Of a DNA stretch of 24,803 nt, positions 8,593 through 16,627 are shown one piece after another. The notes under the pieces were generated by a model, which saw only the letters and a list, made by a program, of their open reading frames with translations, ran no database searches and was not told the DNA's origin. The position numbers and the translations under genes were made by a program. The stretch's first letter is position 1. The number at the start of each line of letters is the position of its first letter. Source of the DNA: an uncultured Porphyromonas sp. (GTDB taxonomy: Bacteria; Bacteroidota; Bacteroidia; Bacteroidales; Porphyromonadaceae); contig NZ_CALHVI010000008.1 of the NCBI RefSeq assembly GCF_938039215.1, positions 1 to 24,803 on the forward strand. Reading direction: 5' to 3'.

Positions 8593-8630
8593 CAAAAGTA
8601 GCAATTAAAACCTTCCCAAAATACTTTTGG
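8593..8630 (-). promoter_or_regulatory. Bacteroidota-type promoter of the left susC operon
   Basis: On the minus strand, TACTTTTG (plus-strand 8593-8600) matches the TAnnTTTG -7 element. A TTTG at 8617-8620, 16 nt further upstream, can serve as the -33 element. The -33 element lies within a perfect inverted repeat, CCAAAATACTTTTGG (8616-8630), whose core AAAATACTTTT is kept at the middle-cassette promoter, so a regulator site overlapping -33 is possible. A/T-rich sequence extends to about 8660. Confidence 0.7.
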
Positions 8631-8797
8631 AAGCATTTCGATTTAATAAATTTATTTAGGAATACCTATATTTCGTAACCCTCTGACTCACTGGCATTCC
8701 CGAGTCCCATCAACGGCTATCAAGAGCGATATCCGAATCAGAAAACTTCGCCTCCAGCCTCCCTATCTACTGGGGCTTTTGAGGGCCCCCTTTTAGG
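8631..8797. other. Non-coding upstream region between promoter and repeat array
   Basis: No gene is supported here. The stretch is A/T-rich to about 8660, then mixed. It aligns along its length, loosely, with 16459-16627 upstream of the middle susC, so the two promoter regions derive from one ancestral duplicated unit. Apart from that resemblance and a GC-rich GGGCCCCC segment near 8783-8790, no clear motif is visible. Confidence 0.5.
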
Positions 8798-8880
8798 ACC
8801 TACGGTAGGTCGCCGAAAAAACCTACTGTAGGTCGTCGATGCGACCCACGGTAGGTCGGTGAGACGACCCACAGTAGGTT
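8798..8880. repeat. Four-unit palindromic repeat array, 23-bp period
   Basis: Units lie at 8798-8811, 8821-8834, 8844-8857 and 8867-8880, each starting exactly 23 bp after the previous one. The consensus is ACC(T/C)ACnGTAGGT plus one base, an odd palindrome in the first two units and a one-mismatch palindrome in the others. The spacers are all 9 nt: GCCGAAAAA, GTCGATGCG, GGTGAGACG. The array starts 177 bp upstream of the susC -33 element and ends 24 bp before the terminator hairpin of the preceding operon. It is too short-spaced for CRISPR. It may be a multi-site operator, a nucleoid-protein site or an interspersed repeat. Confidence 0.9.
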
Positions 8881-8904
8881 TCAAAACGGGGGTATCTTGG
8901 GACG

Positions 8905-8944
8905 AAAAAAGCGAGGCTGCATCCTCGGGGGATACAGCCTCGCT
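8905..8944 (-). terminator. Rho-independent terminator of the middle cassette
   Basis: The arms at 8911-8923 and 8932-8944 pair with one mismatch (GCGAGGCTGCATC with GATACAGCCTCGC). On the minus strand the hairpin is followed directly by a run of six Ts (8905-8910 are A on the plus strand). It lies 29 nt beyond the stop codon of the LamG lipoprotein gene, confirming that the middle operon ends with that gene. Confidence 0.9.
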
Positions 8945-8973
8945 AAACTAAAGAGGAAAGCCTCTAGGACGGA

Positions 8974-10125
8974 CTACTTCGTCGCAGGGAGAGGGAAGCG
9001 ATAGAGCTTATCACCATCCTGCTCAAAGGTTGCCCCCTGAAGATTCGTGAAGTGACGGCCATTGCTTGACCAGTCCCAGATCTGGGTCTCATCCTCTGTG
9101 ACCTTGCCTGTCGCATGATCATACTTCTTACCATTCATAGGATAGTATGCTACGAGGTTAGCATCAGTAGGATCAACCGTCTTCCAGACGTTGGCAGCGA
9201 TCTGAGCTGGGGTGCGAGCGACCTTGTAGAAGCGGAGTTCGCGTACTAGGCCACGGGTCGTACTGAGCCAGAAGCCACCGAGCTTGTAGTCGCCTTCGCG
9301 TACAGGCTGGTTGAGCACTAGACGGCCATTGCAGTAGACGGAAACATTTGCCCCATCATATACGAAGGAGAACATGTACCACTTCTTATTCTCTAGAGGC
9401 ATGATATCCTTGGAGAGACTGAGGTCTGTACCCCCCGTACGAAGGAAGGAGCCATCGGCACCTACCACAGGGTAGATCTCACTCTTGTCGTCTGATGCAC
9501 CGACGAACTTCGTACCTGCTAGAGCTCCATTGATGTTGGTACGGTAGACCATCACCTCCATCGTCCACTGGGGAACGAGGATATCCTCCGAGAAGTAGGT
9601 AGCGATCTCATTGCCCGTATTGATACGAAGCACCTTGGTCTCCGTAGCCTGGTCGACGACGATGAGCGCTTCGCTCTGACCGCCGATAGCATGGGCACCT
9701 GCACCCGTCAGCTTCAGAGGGAGAGCGAAGATCTGACCTGCAGCGAAGGTCACCTTCTTGAGCTTGACAGGCACCGTAGCCGACACCTTACCTGCGGGGA
9801 TCTCCACCGAAGAAGCGATCTCATACATCTCCTTAGGCAGGAGCGTATAGTTCGTTCCGTTCTTGGCATTGTAAGCATCCAACTGAGCCTTGTCACCTAC
9901 GGAGAATCCAATAGTCACAGGCGCAGAGGCTGGCTTGACGAGATCGATGCGAGGCCCGACAGCCTCCTGCGAATCTCCATTGAGCAGGAAGATCTGCGTC
10001 TGATCCTGCCCATGGATGTAAGCGCCTTGCTCGACTTCGTGCTCCTTCGCAGGATCGTTGTAGAGTTCGTTCTGGCAGCTAGCTAGCAGTCCTGACGCTA
10101 GCAGCATATATGCGAATCTTTTCAT
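8974..10125 (-). CDS. Surface lipoprotein with DUF1735 and LamG-like domains (last gene of middle cassette)
   Basis: This 383-residue lipoprotein has lipobox LASC and acceptor Cys17. Residues ~33-140 carry the DUF1735 pattern (LDAYNAKNGTNYTLLPKEMY, then IPAGK). Residues ~185-330 resemble a LamG/concanavalin-A-like domain: WTMEVMVYR, KKWYMFSFVYDGANVSVYCNGR and VRELRFYKVARTPAQI. The tail LVAYYPMNGKKYDHATGK is typical of these proteins. No active-site residues are seen, so a surface glycan-binding role next to SusC/SusD is inferred. The gene begins 25 nt after the GH18 gene. It is the most divergent of the three LamG lipoproteins, and no F5/8C gene follows it; a strong terminator comes immediately. 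Confidence 0.86.
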   Translation of the reverse strand: MKRFAYMLLASGLLASCQNELYNDPAKEHEVEQGAYIHGQDQTQIFLLNGDSQEAVGPRIDLVKPASAPVTIGFSVGDKAQLDAYNAKNGTNYTLLPKEMYEIASSVEIPAGKVSATVPVKLKKVTFAAGQIFALPLKLTGAGAHAIGGQSEALIVVDQATETKVLRINTGNEIATYFSEDILVPQWTMEVMVYRTNINGALAGTKFVGASDDKSEIYPVVGADGSFLRTGGTDLSLSKDIMPLENKKWYMFSFVYDGANVSVYCNGRLVLNQPVREGDYKLGGFWLSTTRGLVRELRFYKVARTPAQIAANVWKTVDPTDANLVAYYPMNGKKYDHATGKVTEDETQIWDWSSNGRHFTNLQGATFEQDGDKLYRFPLPATK

Positions 10126-10150
10126 TGTCTTGTCTATAGCTGTTTAGCGG

Positions 10151-11347
10151 TTATTGGAACTCTTCCTTCTGAGTAGCGCTGACACGGTTGCCCGCATTGA
10201 GTGCCTGACGAAGGAAGCGGTAGTTACCACCCTCGGTATCCAGCTCCATGTGGTAGGTACCGATACCAGCGATACGCTTGCCATTGGGCAGGATCATCGT
10301 AGCGTAGTCCATGATCTGACGACCTACGTCGAGCTTCTGGATCTCCGCTCTAGAGCTCGTATAGGTAGGATAGCCACCGGTCTTAGAGTACTTCTGGAAC
10401 TCTAGGGTGAGGAAGGTCTTCCCCTCCCAGTTGTCTAGATGTGCACCCTGGCGCATCTTGCGCTGTGCTGCCGCCGTCGTAGACTCGTCATAAGCCTGAT
10501 AGAGATAGAAGGTGATCATCTTAGAGGCTTCGGCAGAGAGCTTATAAGGCTCCCCGTCGAAGAGCAGGATACGACCCTTGGGATGAAGACGATCATAGAG
10601 CGTCTTCACGAAGGTGTACATCCCGATATTTCGCTCGGGAGAAGCATCGATGACATCAGCTTCTGCCCCCACATAGGCGGCAGCAGGGTACTTCTTCCAA
10701 TCATAGTAATAGGTCTCTCCATCCTCTTCATAGGTCTGAAGAGCTGTAGCCAAGTTACCGCTACCACCATAATAGGGTTCATAGTCGATATCGAAGCCAT
10801 CGAGGTTGTACTTCTCAATGGTATCACAGATCGCATTGGCATAGGCCTTAACCCCTTCGAGGAATTCGCCTCCGCCCTTCTCCTTCACCCAGTAGTCGAT
10901 GGCATTCTTCCCCTTAGGGGTGAGCTGGTCACCGAGGTTGGAGACGATCCAGCAGAGCAGGACCTTACCACCCTTAACTTCTTGGAAGAACTTCAAGTCA
11001 GTCTTCTGAGCTTCGGTAAGATCACCATGCGTTCCCCAGAGCGAGACGATATCCACGCTATCAGGGAGCATACGGAGGTACTTCTGAGGATCCGTCCCCT
11101 TAGCCGTCCAGCCACCGAACCAGCCGAAGCCACGGACGTGTGGGGTCTGCTTCCAAGCACGGAGCTTAGCATAGTGCTCCTTTTGCGCAGGAGTGAGCTG
11201 ATCAGCACTCGTCATCTCAATCATTGGGATGGATCGCTTCAACCCCTGCTGGCTGTCGTAGGTGAGCTTCTCTTCGTCCGTCCACTTGCTACAAGAGATA
11301 GCAGAGAGGGCAGTGAGAGCTACCAGCGCATATTTTAGCATCTTCAT
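10151..11347 (-). CDS. GH18-family lipoprotein, endo-beta-N-acetylglucosaminidase-like
   Basis: This 398-residue lipoprotein (lipobox AISC, acceptor Cys19) has one GH18 barrel. The catalytic signature is intact as LDGFDIDYEP, with Asp183, Asp186, Asp188 and predicted acid/base Glu190; Gln-Ala-Tyr284-286 is also present. The FGWFGGWT motif (74-81) is as in the left-cassette enzyme. After the barrel motif there is a longer loop (about residues 193-240, rich in Tyr, Asp and Glu) than in the other two, which may alter the substrate cleft. Cleavage within the chitobiose core of N-glycans is the best family-based guess, but GH18 also contains chitinases and non-catalytic members. The gene is 21 nt after susD and 25 nt before the LamG gene. 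Confidence 0.9.
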   Translation of the reverse strand: MKMLKYALVALTALSAISCSKWTDEEKLTYDSQQGLKRSIPMIEMTSADQLTPAQKEHYAKLRAWKQTPHVRGFGWFGGWTAKGTDPQKYLRMLPDSVDIVSLWGTHGDLTEAQKTDLKFFQEVKGGKVLLCWIVSNLGDQLTPKGKNAIDYWVKEKGGGEFLEGVKAYANAICDTIEKYNLDGFDIDYEPYYGGSGNLATALQTYEEDGETYYYDWKKYPAAAYVGAEADVIDASPERNIGMYTFVKTLYDRLHPKGRILLFDGEPYKLSAEASKMITFYLYQAYDESTTAAAQRKMRQGAHLDNWEGKTFLTLEFQKYSKTGGYPTYTSSRAEIQKLDVGRQIMDYATMILPNGKRIAGIGTYHMELDTEGGNYRFLRQALNAGNRVSATQKEEFQ

Positions 11348-11368
11348 AGATGTTCGTTATTCTTTAGG

Positions 11369-13012
11369 TTACTGATTAGGACGATCTTCACGCACCCACC
11401 AGAGACGCGTAGCACCGAGGTCTACACCACCGAGGAGGCTAGGGATGATCTTGAGATTAGGATTGCTATCGTAGGCCGACGCAGGGAAGGAGAAGCGCTC
11501 AGGAGCACGCATACTAGCAGGACCACCGATACGTGAGGGAGCCCCCGTATCTGCAGGCTTCATGATGAAGGGATAGCCCGTACGACGGTACTCAGTCCAA
11601 GCCTCATAGGCATTGGGGAAGAGAGCAAGGTACTTCTGAGTGATGATCTTCTGAAGCTGTACTTCAGTAGCGTTACGATTAGGATCGACATCTGTCCAGC
11701 TGGGCGATACATTACCCGAGGAGATATTGTCGCTATATCGACCGATGTAAGGGTTATTCGCCACAGAGGTCGCTACAGGAGTAGAACCCATCTGAGCTAG
11801 ATAGCTCGTGGCATCACCTGCACCAGCTTCAGCGAAGGACTGACGTACACCCTGCTCATAATACTCTTGAGCCGTACCCGAAGAGAGCAGCCCATAAAGA
11901 GCAGCCTCTGCCATGAGGAAGTAGGTCTCAGAAGCACGGAACCAGTAGACAGGAGTCGTGTTCTGGAAGTTAGGCTTCGAGGCATACTGTGCGGTATTCT
12001 CCCCTTCCTTCTTTGACTCTCTGTTAGTCGGAGGGAGGAAGTAGTAGCCAGAGCGACCACGATAGGTCCCTTGAGTGAAGTACTTCTCCAGACGGGGGTC
12101 ATTATAGCCCTGGAGGTAGGACCAGATCGTAGCCCCCATACGGGTCTCATTATACTGATTGACCGAGATCAGAGCTGGGTGAGCCAGAGGCTGCTTCTCT
12201 GAGTCTCCGATCTTCGCTTCATCATTGGTCGCCTCGATAAGTCCACCATTAGCGGGGTTCACAGCCTTGGTGATGTACTCCTGAGCAAGAGCCGCATCCT
12301 TGAAGTGAACACGGACTGCCATACGAAGCATCAGCGAGTTAGCTAGACGCACCCACTTACTGGCATCACCATTATAGACGAGGTCGTAGCGCTGGAGGAT
12401 AGGCTCCTGAGCCTCGCGCAGCAGCGTAGCGCACTTCTCCAGCTCAGCGAGCATGCCCTTATAGACCTCATGCTGTGAGTCGGGAGTAGGGGTGATATCC
12501 CCGCTACCAGCCTTAGTGTAGACGATTGGACCGAAGGCATCGGTAGCACGGAGCCACCCGACGATCTTGACAACATTAGCTATCGCTAGGATCTGCTGAG
12601 CTTGGAGGTTATCCTGAGCACGAGATGCCTGAGTATGGATAGGTAGCCAAGACTTAGCGACATCACCATAGAGGAGCCCATAGAGCAGGCCCATACGACC
12701 ATTTGTGAAGGTCCAAGTCCCTTCGGTGTTGAAGTTCCAGTTATTGTTGTTGCTGTAGTAGCCGATATAGTTACCGGTGGAGATCAGCTCGAGGACCTGC
12801 ATGCTATTGCCTGGTCCCACATCTCCTGCAGGGCCAATAGGCATGACCGTACGCTGAAGGTCCATCAGTGGCAGACCATAGCTGAGACCACCCTGATTGA
12901 GCTCCTTGTCGGTGACACCGGTACGACTTGTATTGATCTCTTCCTGATTGCACGAGGAGATAAGCGCTCCAAGGGCGAGGACAGGGAAGATGGCTAAATT
13001 CTTAAGTTTCAT
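11369..13012 (-). CDS. SusD/RagB-like outer-membrane glycan-binding lipoprotein
   Basis: This 547-residue protein has signal peptide and lipobox ISSC (acceptor Cys21). Family marks are KWVRLANSLMLRMAVRVHF after YNGD, and IITQKYLALFPNAYEAWTEYRRTGYP near the C-terminus, both matching SusD-like proteins. It should cap the SusC barrel encoded 36 nt upstream. It is about 30 residues longer than the SusDs of the flanking cassettes, with extra sequence in the region of YRGRSGYYFLPPTNRESKKE and near the C-terminus (PADTGAPSRIGGPASMRAP). These are candidate differences in ligand recognition. Confidence 0.93.
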   Translation of the reverse strand: MKLKNLAIFPVLALGALISSCNQEEINTSRTGVTDKELNQGGLSYGLPLMDLQRTVMPIGPAGDVGPGNSMQVLELISTGNYIGYYSNNNNWNFNTEGTWTFTNGRMGLLYGLLYGDVAKSWLPIHTQASRAQDNLQAQQILAIANVVKIVGWLRATDAFGPIVYTKAGSGDITPTPDSQHEVYKGMLAELEKCATLLREAQEPILQRYDLVYNGDASKWVRLANSLMLRMAVRVHFKDAALAQEYITKAVNPANGGLIEATNDEAKIGDSEKQPLAHPALISVNQYNETRMGATIWSYLQGYNDPRLEKYFTQGTYRGRSGYYFLPPTNRESKKEGENTAQYASKPNFQNTTPVYWFRASETYFLMAEAALYGLLSSGTAQEYYEQGVRQSFAEAGAGDATSYLAQMGSTPVATSVANNPYIGRYSDNISSGNVSPSWTDVDPNRNATEVQLQKIITQKYLALFPNAYEAWTEYRRTGYPFIMKPADTGAPSRIGGPASMRAPERFSFPASAYDSNPNLKIIPSLLGGVDLGATRLWWVREDRPNQ

Positions 13013-13048
13013 ACGATAGATACGTATTGATAAGGTGAGGGACGAAGG

Positions 13049-16000
13049 CTAGATACCGAGCTTGAGGCTGGCACCGATGGTACGCTGGCTAGGTAGCATG
13101 AAGTAGTCGTACCCCTGACCGAAGGTACCCGTGGAACCCGTGAGTTCGGGATCGAAGGGAGCCTTGTTGTAGATCATCCAGAGGTTAGTAGCGTAGACAG
13201 AGAGACCGACGTTCTTGAAGACCTTCCCGAAGACACTCTTGGGTAGGCTGTAGGAGAGGCTAAGCTCCTGTAGACGGACGTTGGTCGCCGAGTAGACGTA
13301 GTAGGAGTCTAGGTTGTAGACAGCGTCATAGAACTTCTGAGGATCGATATTGAGACCCTGCCCGATCGTCACACCGCCTGCATCACGAGCCTCAGCAGAA
13401 GCCTGCGATACACCGAACTTATCCAGAGCAGCCTGCGTCTTCGAGATCACAATACCGCCAAGACGTGCCGTGAAGAGGACATTCAGATCAAAGCCCTTGT
13501 AGGAGAAGCCGTGCTTCCAACCGAAGTTCCACTTAGCATTGACAGAGCCAAGCTTGTAGGGGTCGGTGGGCTCGGTGACGAGCGACTGACCCTGAGTGTA
13601 CTCGACGTAGCCATTTGCATCACGCTTGATACGTTCGCTAGCGTAGACATCACCCAGTTCGCCACCTTCACGCAGACGGAAGCGACCCTTACGGATATCC
13701 GTTAGGTCGAAGACCTGACCCGAGATGGGGTTGGTCACACCAGAAGCGAGCTTGATGATCTTATTGCGGTTAGCCGTAGCTGTAAGGCTAGTATTATAGT
13801 CAAAGCCACCGAACTTCTTGTGGAAGCCGAGAGTCATTTCCACCCCACGGTTGCGGACATTACCTGCCTGGACATAGAGCTTCTTGTAGCCCGTCCCTGG
13901 GTCAAGGTCTGTCTCGAGGAGCTGATTGAGCGTATTGGACTGATAGATGGTAGCTCCGAAGGTCAGAGCACCACCGAACCAACGAGAGTCGATACCGAGC
14001 TCGACCGAGCGCGTACGCTCTGCCTTGAGGTCAGGCAGAGGATAGTAGTCGAAGGGCTCTACCTTACCGCTACCCATAGAGTGGGTGATGGTCCCTGGGG
14101 TCAGCCCCGTGAAGGGGATAGGAGAACCTACTTCGGTGAAGGAGGTACGTACCTTCAGGTAGGACAGTGCTGGGCGAAGCTTAGCACGGAGATCCGAACC
14201 GATGAGGTCAGTGACGACAGCCGAGAGACCGATCGAAGGATAGAAGATCCATGGGTCTACGCTATTGACAAGCTGCGAAGGCTTGTCGGTACGTCCCGTG
14301 AGGGTGAGGAAGAGCGCACTACGCCATGCAAGTTCAGCAGAAGCGAAGACAGCGAAGTTGCTCTTACGGCTTGAGCCCTCCGAACCTCCGCTCTGGAGCG
14401 AGTTGGTATTGGAGAAGATGAACTTATTAGGGATGAGTGAGAGGTGACCACCGAAGCCCTGGCTCTTGGTGTCGTACTCTTCATAGGAAGTACCAAGGGT
14501 AGCCGTGAGGTTGAAGTCTTTGCCAATGGCTGAATTGTAGTTAGCCATGAAGTCCACATACTTCTGCTTGAAGTAGCTGTTGTCTGCGGAGTAATAACCC
14601 AGAGGCTTAGAGAAGACGCTTGAGGTAGAAGCATAGAGCTTCGTCTCACGCTGGGTGTAGGTATTGTCCAGACGCACACGACCGGAGAAGTTGATCTTCT
14701 TGTTGAGCTCATACTTGAGCGAACCGAAGAGCATGTAGCGGTCGTTGACCTCGGGGTGCAGGTTGCGGTAAGCGACCCAGTAAGGGTTCTGCACGTCCGT
14801 ACCCATGCTACCAGGAGACCAGTACTGCGTGTAGTAGCCTTCCTTAGCATCGTAGCGCTCGAAGTACTTCTCCTGGTCGAAGTTCTTCCCTCTAGGATAG
14901 AGGTAAGCACCGACGATGGGGTTGAAGTAAGCCCCATAGGAGATCATATTGTTCGCGTAGTCACGGATGTAGTTAGCCGAGACATCGAGCGTAAGCTTAT
15001 CATCGAGGAACTTCGCCGTGTTGCGGATCGAAGCATTGTAGCGATGGTACTTATTGTTGGGCACGATCCCCTTAGCGTTGATGGCAGAGGCGGAGAAGTA
15101 CGTCTGGTTCTTGTCCGTCCCGACAGAGAAGTTGAAGGAGTTGTTGTACGTGACCCCACGGTTGAAGAAGTCTCTAGGCTGATAGTCGGTAGGCGTAGCG
15201 AGCTTCTCTCCCCAAGAGGTATATTCCCCAGGCTTGTTGCCGTAGGTGTTCTGGAACTTAGGCATAATGAAGGGCGAAGCCGTCTCCACAGAAGAAGAGA
15301 AGTTCACACGCAGCTTACCAGCTGCACCCTTCTTAGTATTGATGAGGATGACCCCGTTCGCAGCCGAAGCACCATAGAGAGCAGCAGCAGAAGGACCCGT
15401 CAGGACACTAATTGACTCAATGTCGTCGGGATTGATGCTGGAGATCCCTTCACCCGAAGCACGACCTGAGCCGAAGCCCGAGCCGTCTCCACCACGGTCT
15501 GCGCTATTACCGACAGGTACCCCGTCGATCACATAGAGGACGTTGTTATCCCCAGAGATCGACTTATTACCACGCATGACGACACGGGTGCTACCACCGA
15601 CCCCAGAGGCGCTACGCTGGATATTCACCCCAGCGACCTTACCATTGAGGCTGTTCATGAAGTTAGCATCCTTGACCGTCGTCAGAGCGTCGTTCTTGAC
15701 CTCTTGGACATTGTAGCTCAGCGCCTTCTGAGAGCGCTTGATACCGAGAGCGGTGACGACGACCCCTTGGAGTTGGTTGTCTTCACTAGCGAGCTCGATC
15801 TTTAGCTCAGTCTGATTACCGACGGAGATTTCCTTCTTGGCATATCCGATAGAGGATACGACGAGGACAGCACCCGCCTTGACGTTCTTCAAGGTGAACT
15901 TACCGTTGATGTCGGTAGAAGCACCTTGACCAGGCACGCCCTTGACCAGAACCGAAGCCCCGATCACTGGCTCATGATTCGTGGCATCGAGCACGACACC

Positions 16001-16078
16001 ACTGATGCTCCGCCCCTGTGCTAGTGCCGTAGCGACACAGAGGAAAAGCGTCATGAGGAGAGATAGTACTTTCTTCAT
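13049..16078 (-). CDS. SusC/RagA-like TonB-dependent outer-membrane transporter
   Basis: This 1009-residue transporter is counted from the methionine of MKKVLSLLMT at 16078. An in-frame ATG at 16165 would add 29 residues in front of the signal peptide and is rejected. Domain order is signal peptide (1-20), carboxypeptidase-regulatory-like domain (~24-100), TonB-box-like VVVTALG (~106-112), plug (with LYVIDGVP and INPDDIESISVLTGPSAAALYG), then beta-barrel ending KLGI. There is no STN domain. Codons 1 to ~155 are near-identical to the left SusC, then the sequences diverge quickly (for example GNSADRGGDGSGFGSG after the DGVP motif). It would act with the SusD encoded 36 nt downstream to import oligosaccharide. 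Confidence 0.95.
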   Translation of the reverse strand: MKKVLSLLMTLFLCVATALAQGRSISGVVLDATNHEPVIGASVLVKGVPGQGASTDINGKFTLKNVKAGAVLVVSSIGYAKKEISVGNQTELKIELASEDNQLQGVVVTALGIKRSQKALSYNVQEVKNDALTTVKDANFMNSLNGKVAGVNIQRSASGVGGSTRVVMRGNKSISGDNNVLYVIDGVPVGNSADRGGDGSGFGSGRASGEGISSINPDDIESISVLTGPSAAALYGASAANGVILINTKKGAAGKLRVNFSSSVETASPFIMPKFQNTYGNKPGEYTSWGEKLATPTDYQPRDFFNRGVTYNNSFNFSVGTDKNQTYFSASAINAKGIVPNNKYHRYNASIRNTAKFLDDKLTLDVSANYIRDYANNMISYGAYFNPIVGAYLYPRGKNFDQEKYFERYDAKEGYYTQYWSPGSMGTDVQNPYWVAYRNLHPEVNDRYMLFGSLKYELNKKINFSGRVRLDNTYTQRETKLYASTSSVFSKPLGYYSADNSYFKQKYVDFMANYNSAIGKDFNLTATLGTSYEEYDTKSQGFGGHLSLIPNKFIFSNTNSLQSGGSEGSSRKSNFAVFASAELAWRSALFLTLTGRTDKPSQLVNSVDPWIFYPSIGLSAVVTDLIGSDLRAKLRPALSYLKVRTSFTEVGSPIPFTGLTPGTITHSMGSGKVEPFDYYPLPDLKAERTRSVELGIDSRWFGGALTFGATIYQSNTLNQLLETDLDPGTGYKKLYVQAGNVRNRGVEMTLGFHKKFGGFDYNTSLTATANRNKIIKLASGVTNPISGQVFDLTDIRKGRFRLREGGELGDVYASERIKRDANGYVEYTQGQSLVTEPTDPYKLGSVNAKWNFGWKHGFSYKGFDLNVLFTARLGGIVISKTQAALDKFGVSQASAEARDAGGVTIGQGLNIDPQKFYDAVYNLDSYYVYSATNVRLQELSLSYSLPKSVFGKVFKNVGLSVYATNLWMIYNKAPFDPELTGSTGTFGQGYDYFMLPSQRTIGASLKLGI

Positions 16079-16415
16079 ATCTAAAATTAAAAAATGGAAT
16101 CTTGAGGGAAGAAATGAAGTGAACACCCGAGCTACCCTAAGTAGCTGCGACACTTCACAAGACAAGGAAAGCTCCCAGACCTCTACCTGCTACCAAGCCT
16201 AGTCTAGGAGCCTTTCCGCTTGGGATACAGATAGGACTGAGCATATATCTAGTCGATCTGCGCATCGAGCGCATCCACCAGTTCGCCAGCTTTGTCATAT
16301 AAATAGAGGAATGCCCTATCTGGTCTGTACCCGATAGGTCACGCAGACTAGACCTCTCGTGCGAGGGATCTAGGGAGAGTAGGCTGTCACTAAGTATAAC
16401 CATGATTATCCAGTC
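16079..16415 (-). promoter_or_regulatory. Long structured 5' leader of susC (middle cassette)
   Basis: This ~335-nt leader is homologous to the left-cassette leader. The hairpin at 16349-16372 keeps the 3' arm GAGAGGTCTA unchanged, while its 5' arm differs from the left copy but still pairs at nine of ten positions (counting G-U). A second hairpin at 16130-16146 pairs AGCTAC with GTAGCT. The left copy has a hairpin at the corresponding place (8308-8322) with a different stem. The A/T-rich segment just before the susC start is also shared. The mechanism is unknown. Confidence 0.55.
16155..16403 (-). CDS. Possible leader ORF upstream of susC (middle cassette)
   Basis: This is an 82-codon frame counted from the ATG that aligns with the start of the left-cassette leader ORF; an earlier ATG at 16424 overlaps the promoter and is not favoured. 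It begins MVILSDSLLSLD, shares ERSSLRDLSG and HSSIYM-K with the left copy, and ends LGAFLVL before TGA at nearly the same distance from susC. The middle third is unrelated at the protein level. No domain, signal peptide or membrane segment is apparent. The frame staying open in two diverged copies argues weakly for translation, while compensating changes in hairpins favour an RNA role. The two are not exclusive. Confidence 0.3.
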   Translation of the reverse strand: MVILSDSLLSLDPSHERSSLRDLSGTDQIGHSSIYMTKLANWWMRSMRRSTRYMLSPICIPSGKAPRLGLVAGRGLGAFLVL

Positions 16416-16421
16416 AGCGGG

Positions 16422-16458
16422 CAAAAGTAGTAATTTTAACCTTCCAAAAAATACTTTT
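16422..16458 (-). promoter_or_regulatory. Bacteroidota-type promoter of the middle susC operon
   Basis: TACTTTTG on the minus strand (16422-16429) fits the TAnnTTTG -7 element. TTTG at 16445-16448 lies 15 nt upstream as a possible -33 element. The inverted-repeat core AAAATACTTTT (16448-16458) seen at the left promoter is conserved here, while its outer CC/GG pairs are not. The surrounding 40 nt align closely with the left promoter. Confidence 0.7.
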
Positions 16459-16627
16459 ACAAGCCCCCTTGCTTAATAAAATTCTTTAAGAACACACCTA
16501 CATCGGAACGACTGGGCACCACTGTTTTTCCCGAAGCCCATCACCACCCACCAAGATCAACATCCCAATCAAAAAAGCCCCCTCCAGAAGCCCTGTCTAC
16601 AGCGACTTCTGAAAACCCTCTTTTGGA
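16459..16627. other. Non-coding upstream region between promoter and repeat array
   Basis: No gene is seen. The region aligns loosely with 8631-8797 in front of the left susC, including an A/T-rich part near the promoter. No additional motif, RNA gene or mobile-element end is apparent. Confidence 0.5.

Noticed and set aside
8616..8630. Divergent plus-strand promoter using TACTTTTG at 8622-8629
   Set aside because: No -33 TTTG is present at the right distance and no plus-strand gene follows.
8798..8880. Short CRISPR array
   Set aside because: The repeats are only 14 bp and the spacers 9 nt and shared between loci; there are no cas genes.
16079..16165. 29-residue N-terminal extension of the middle SusC
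   Set aside because: It would place extra residues before a clear signal peptide, and the left SusC, with a near-identical 5' region, starts at the later methionine.
16404..16424. Earlier ATG for the middle leader ORF
   Set aside because: It overlaps the predicted -7 element and is not present in the left leader.
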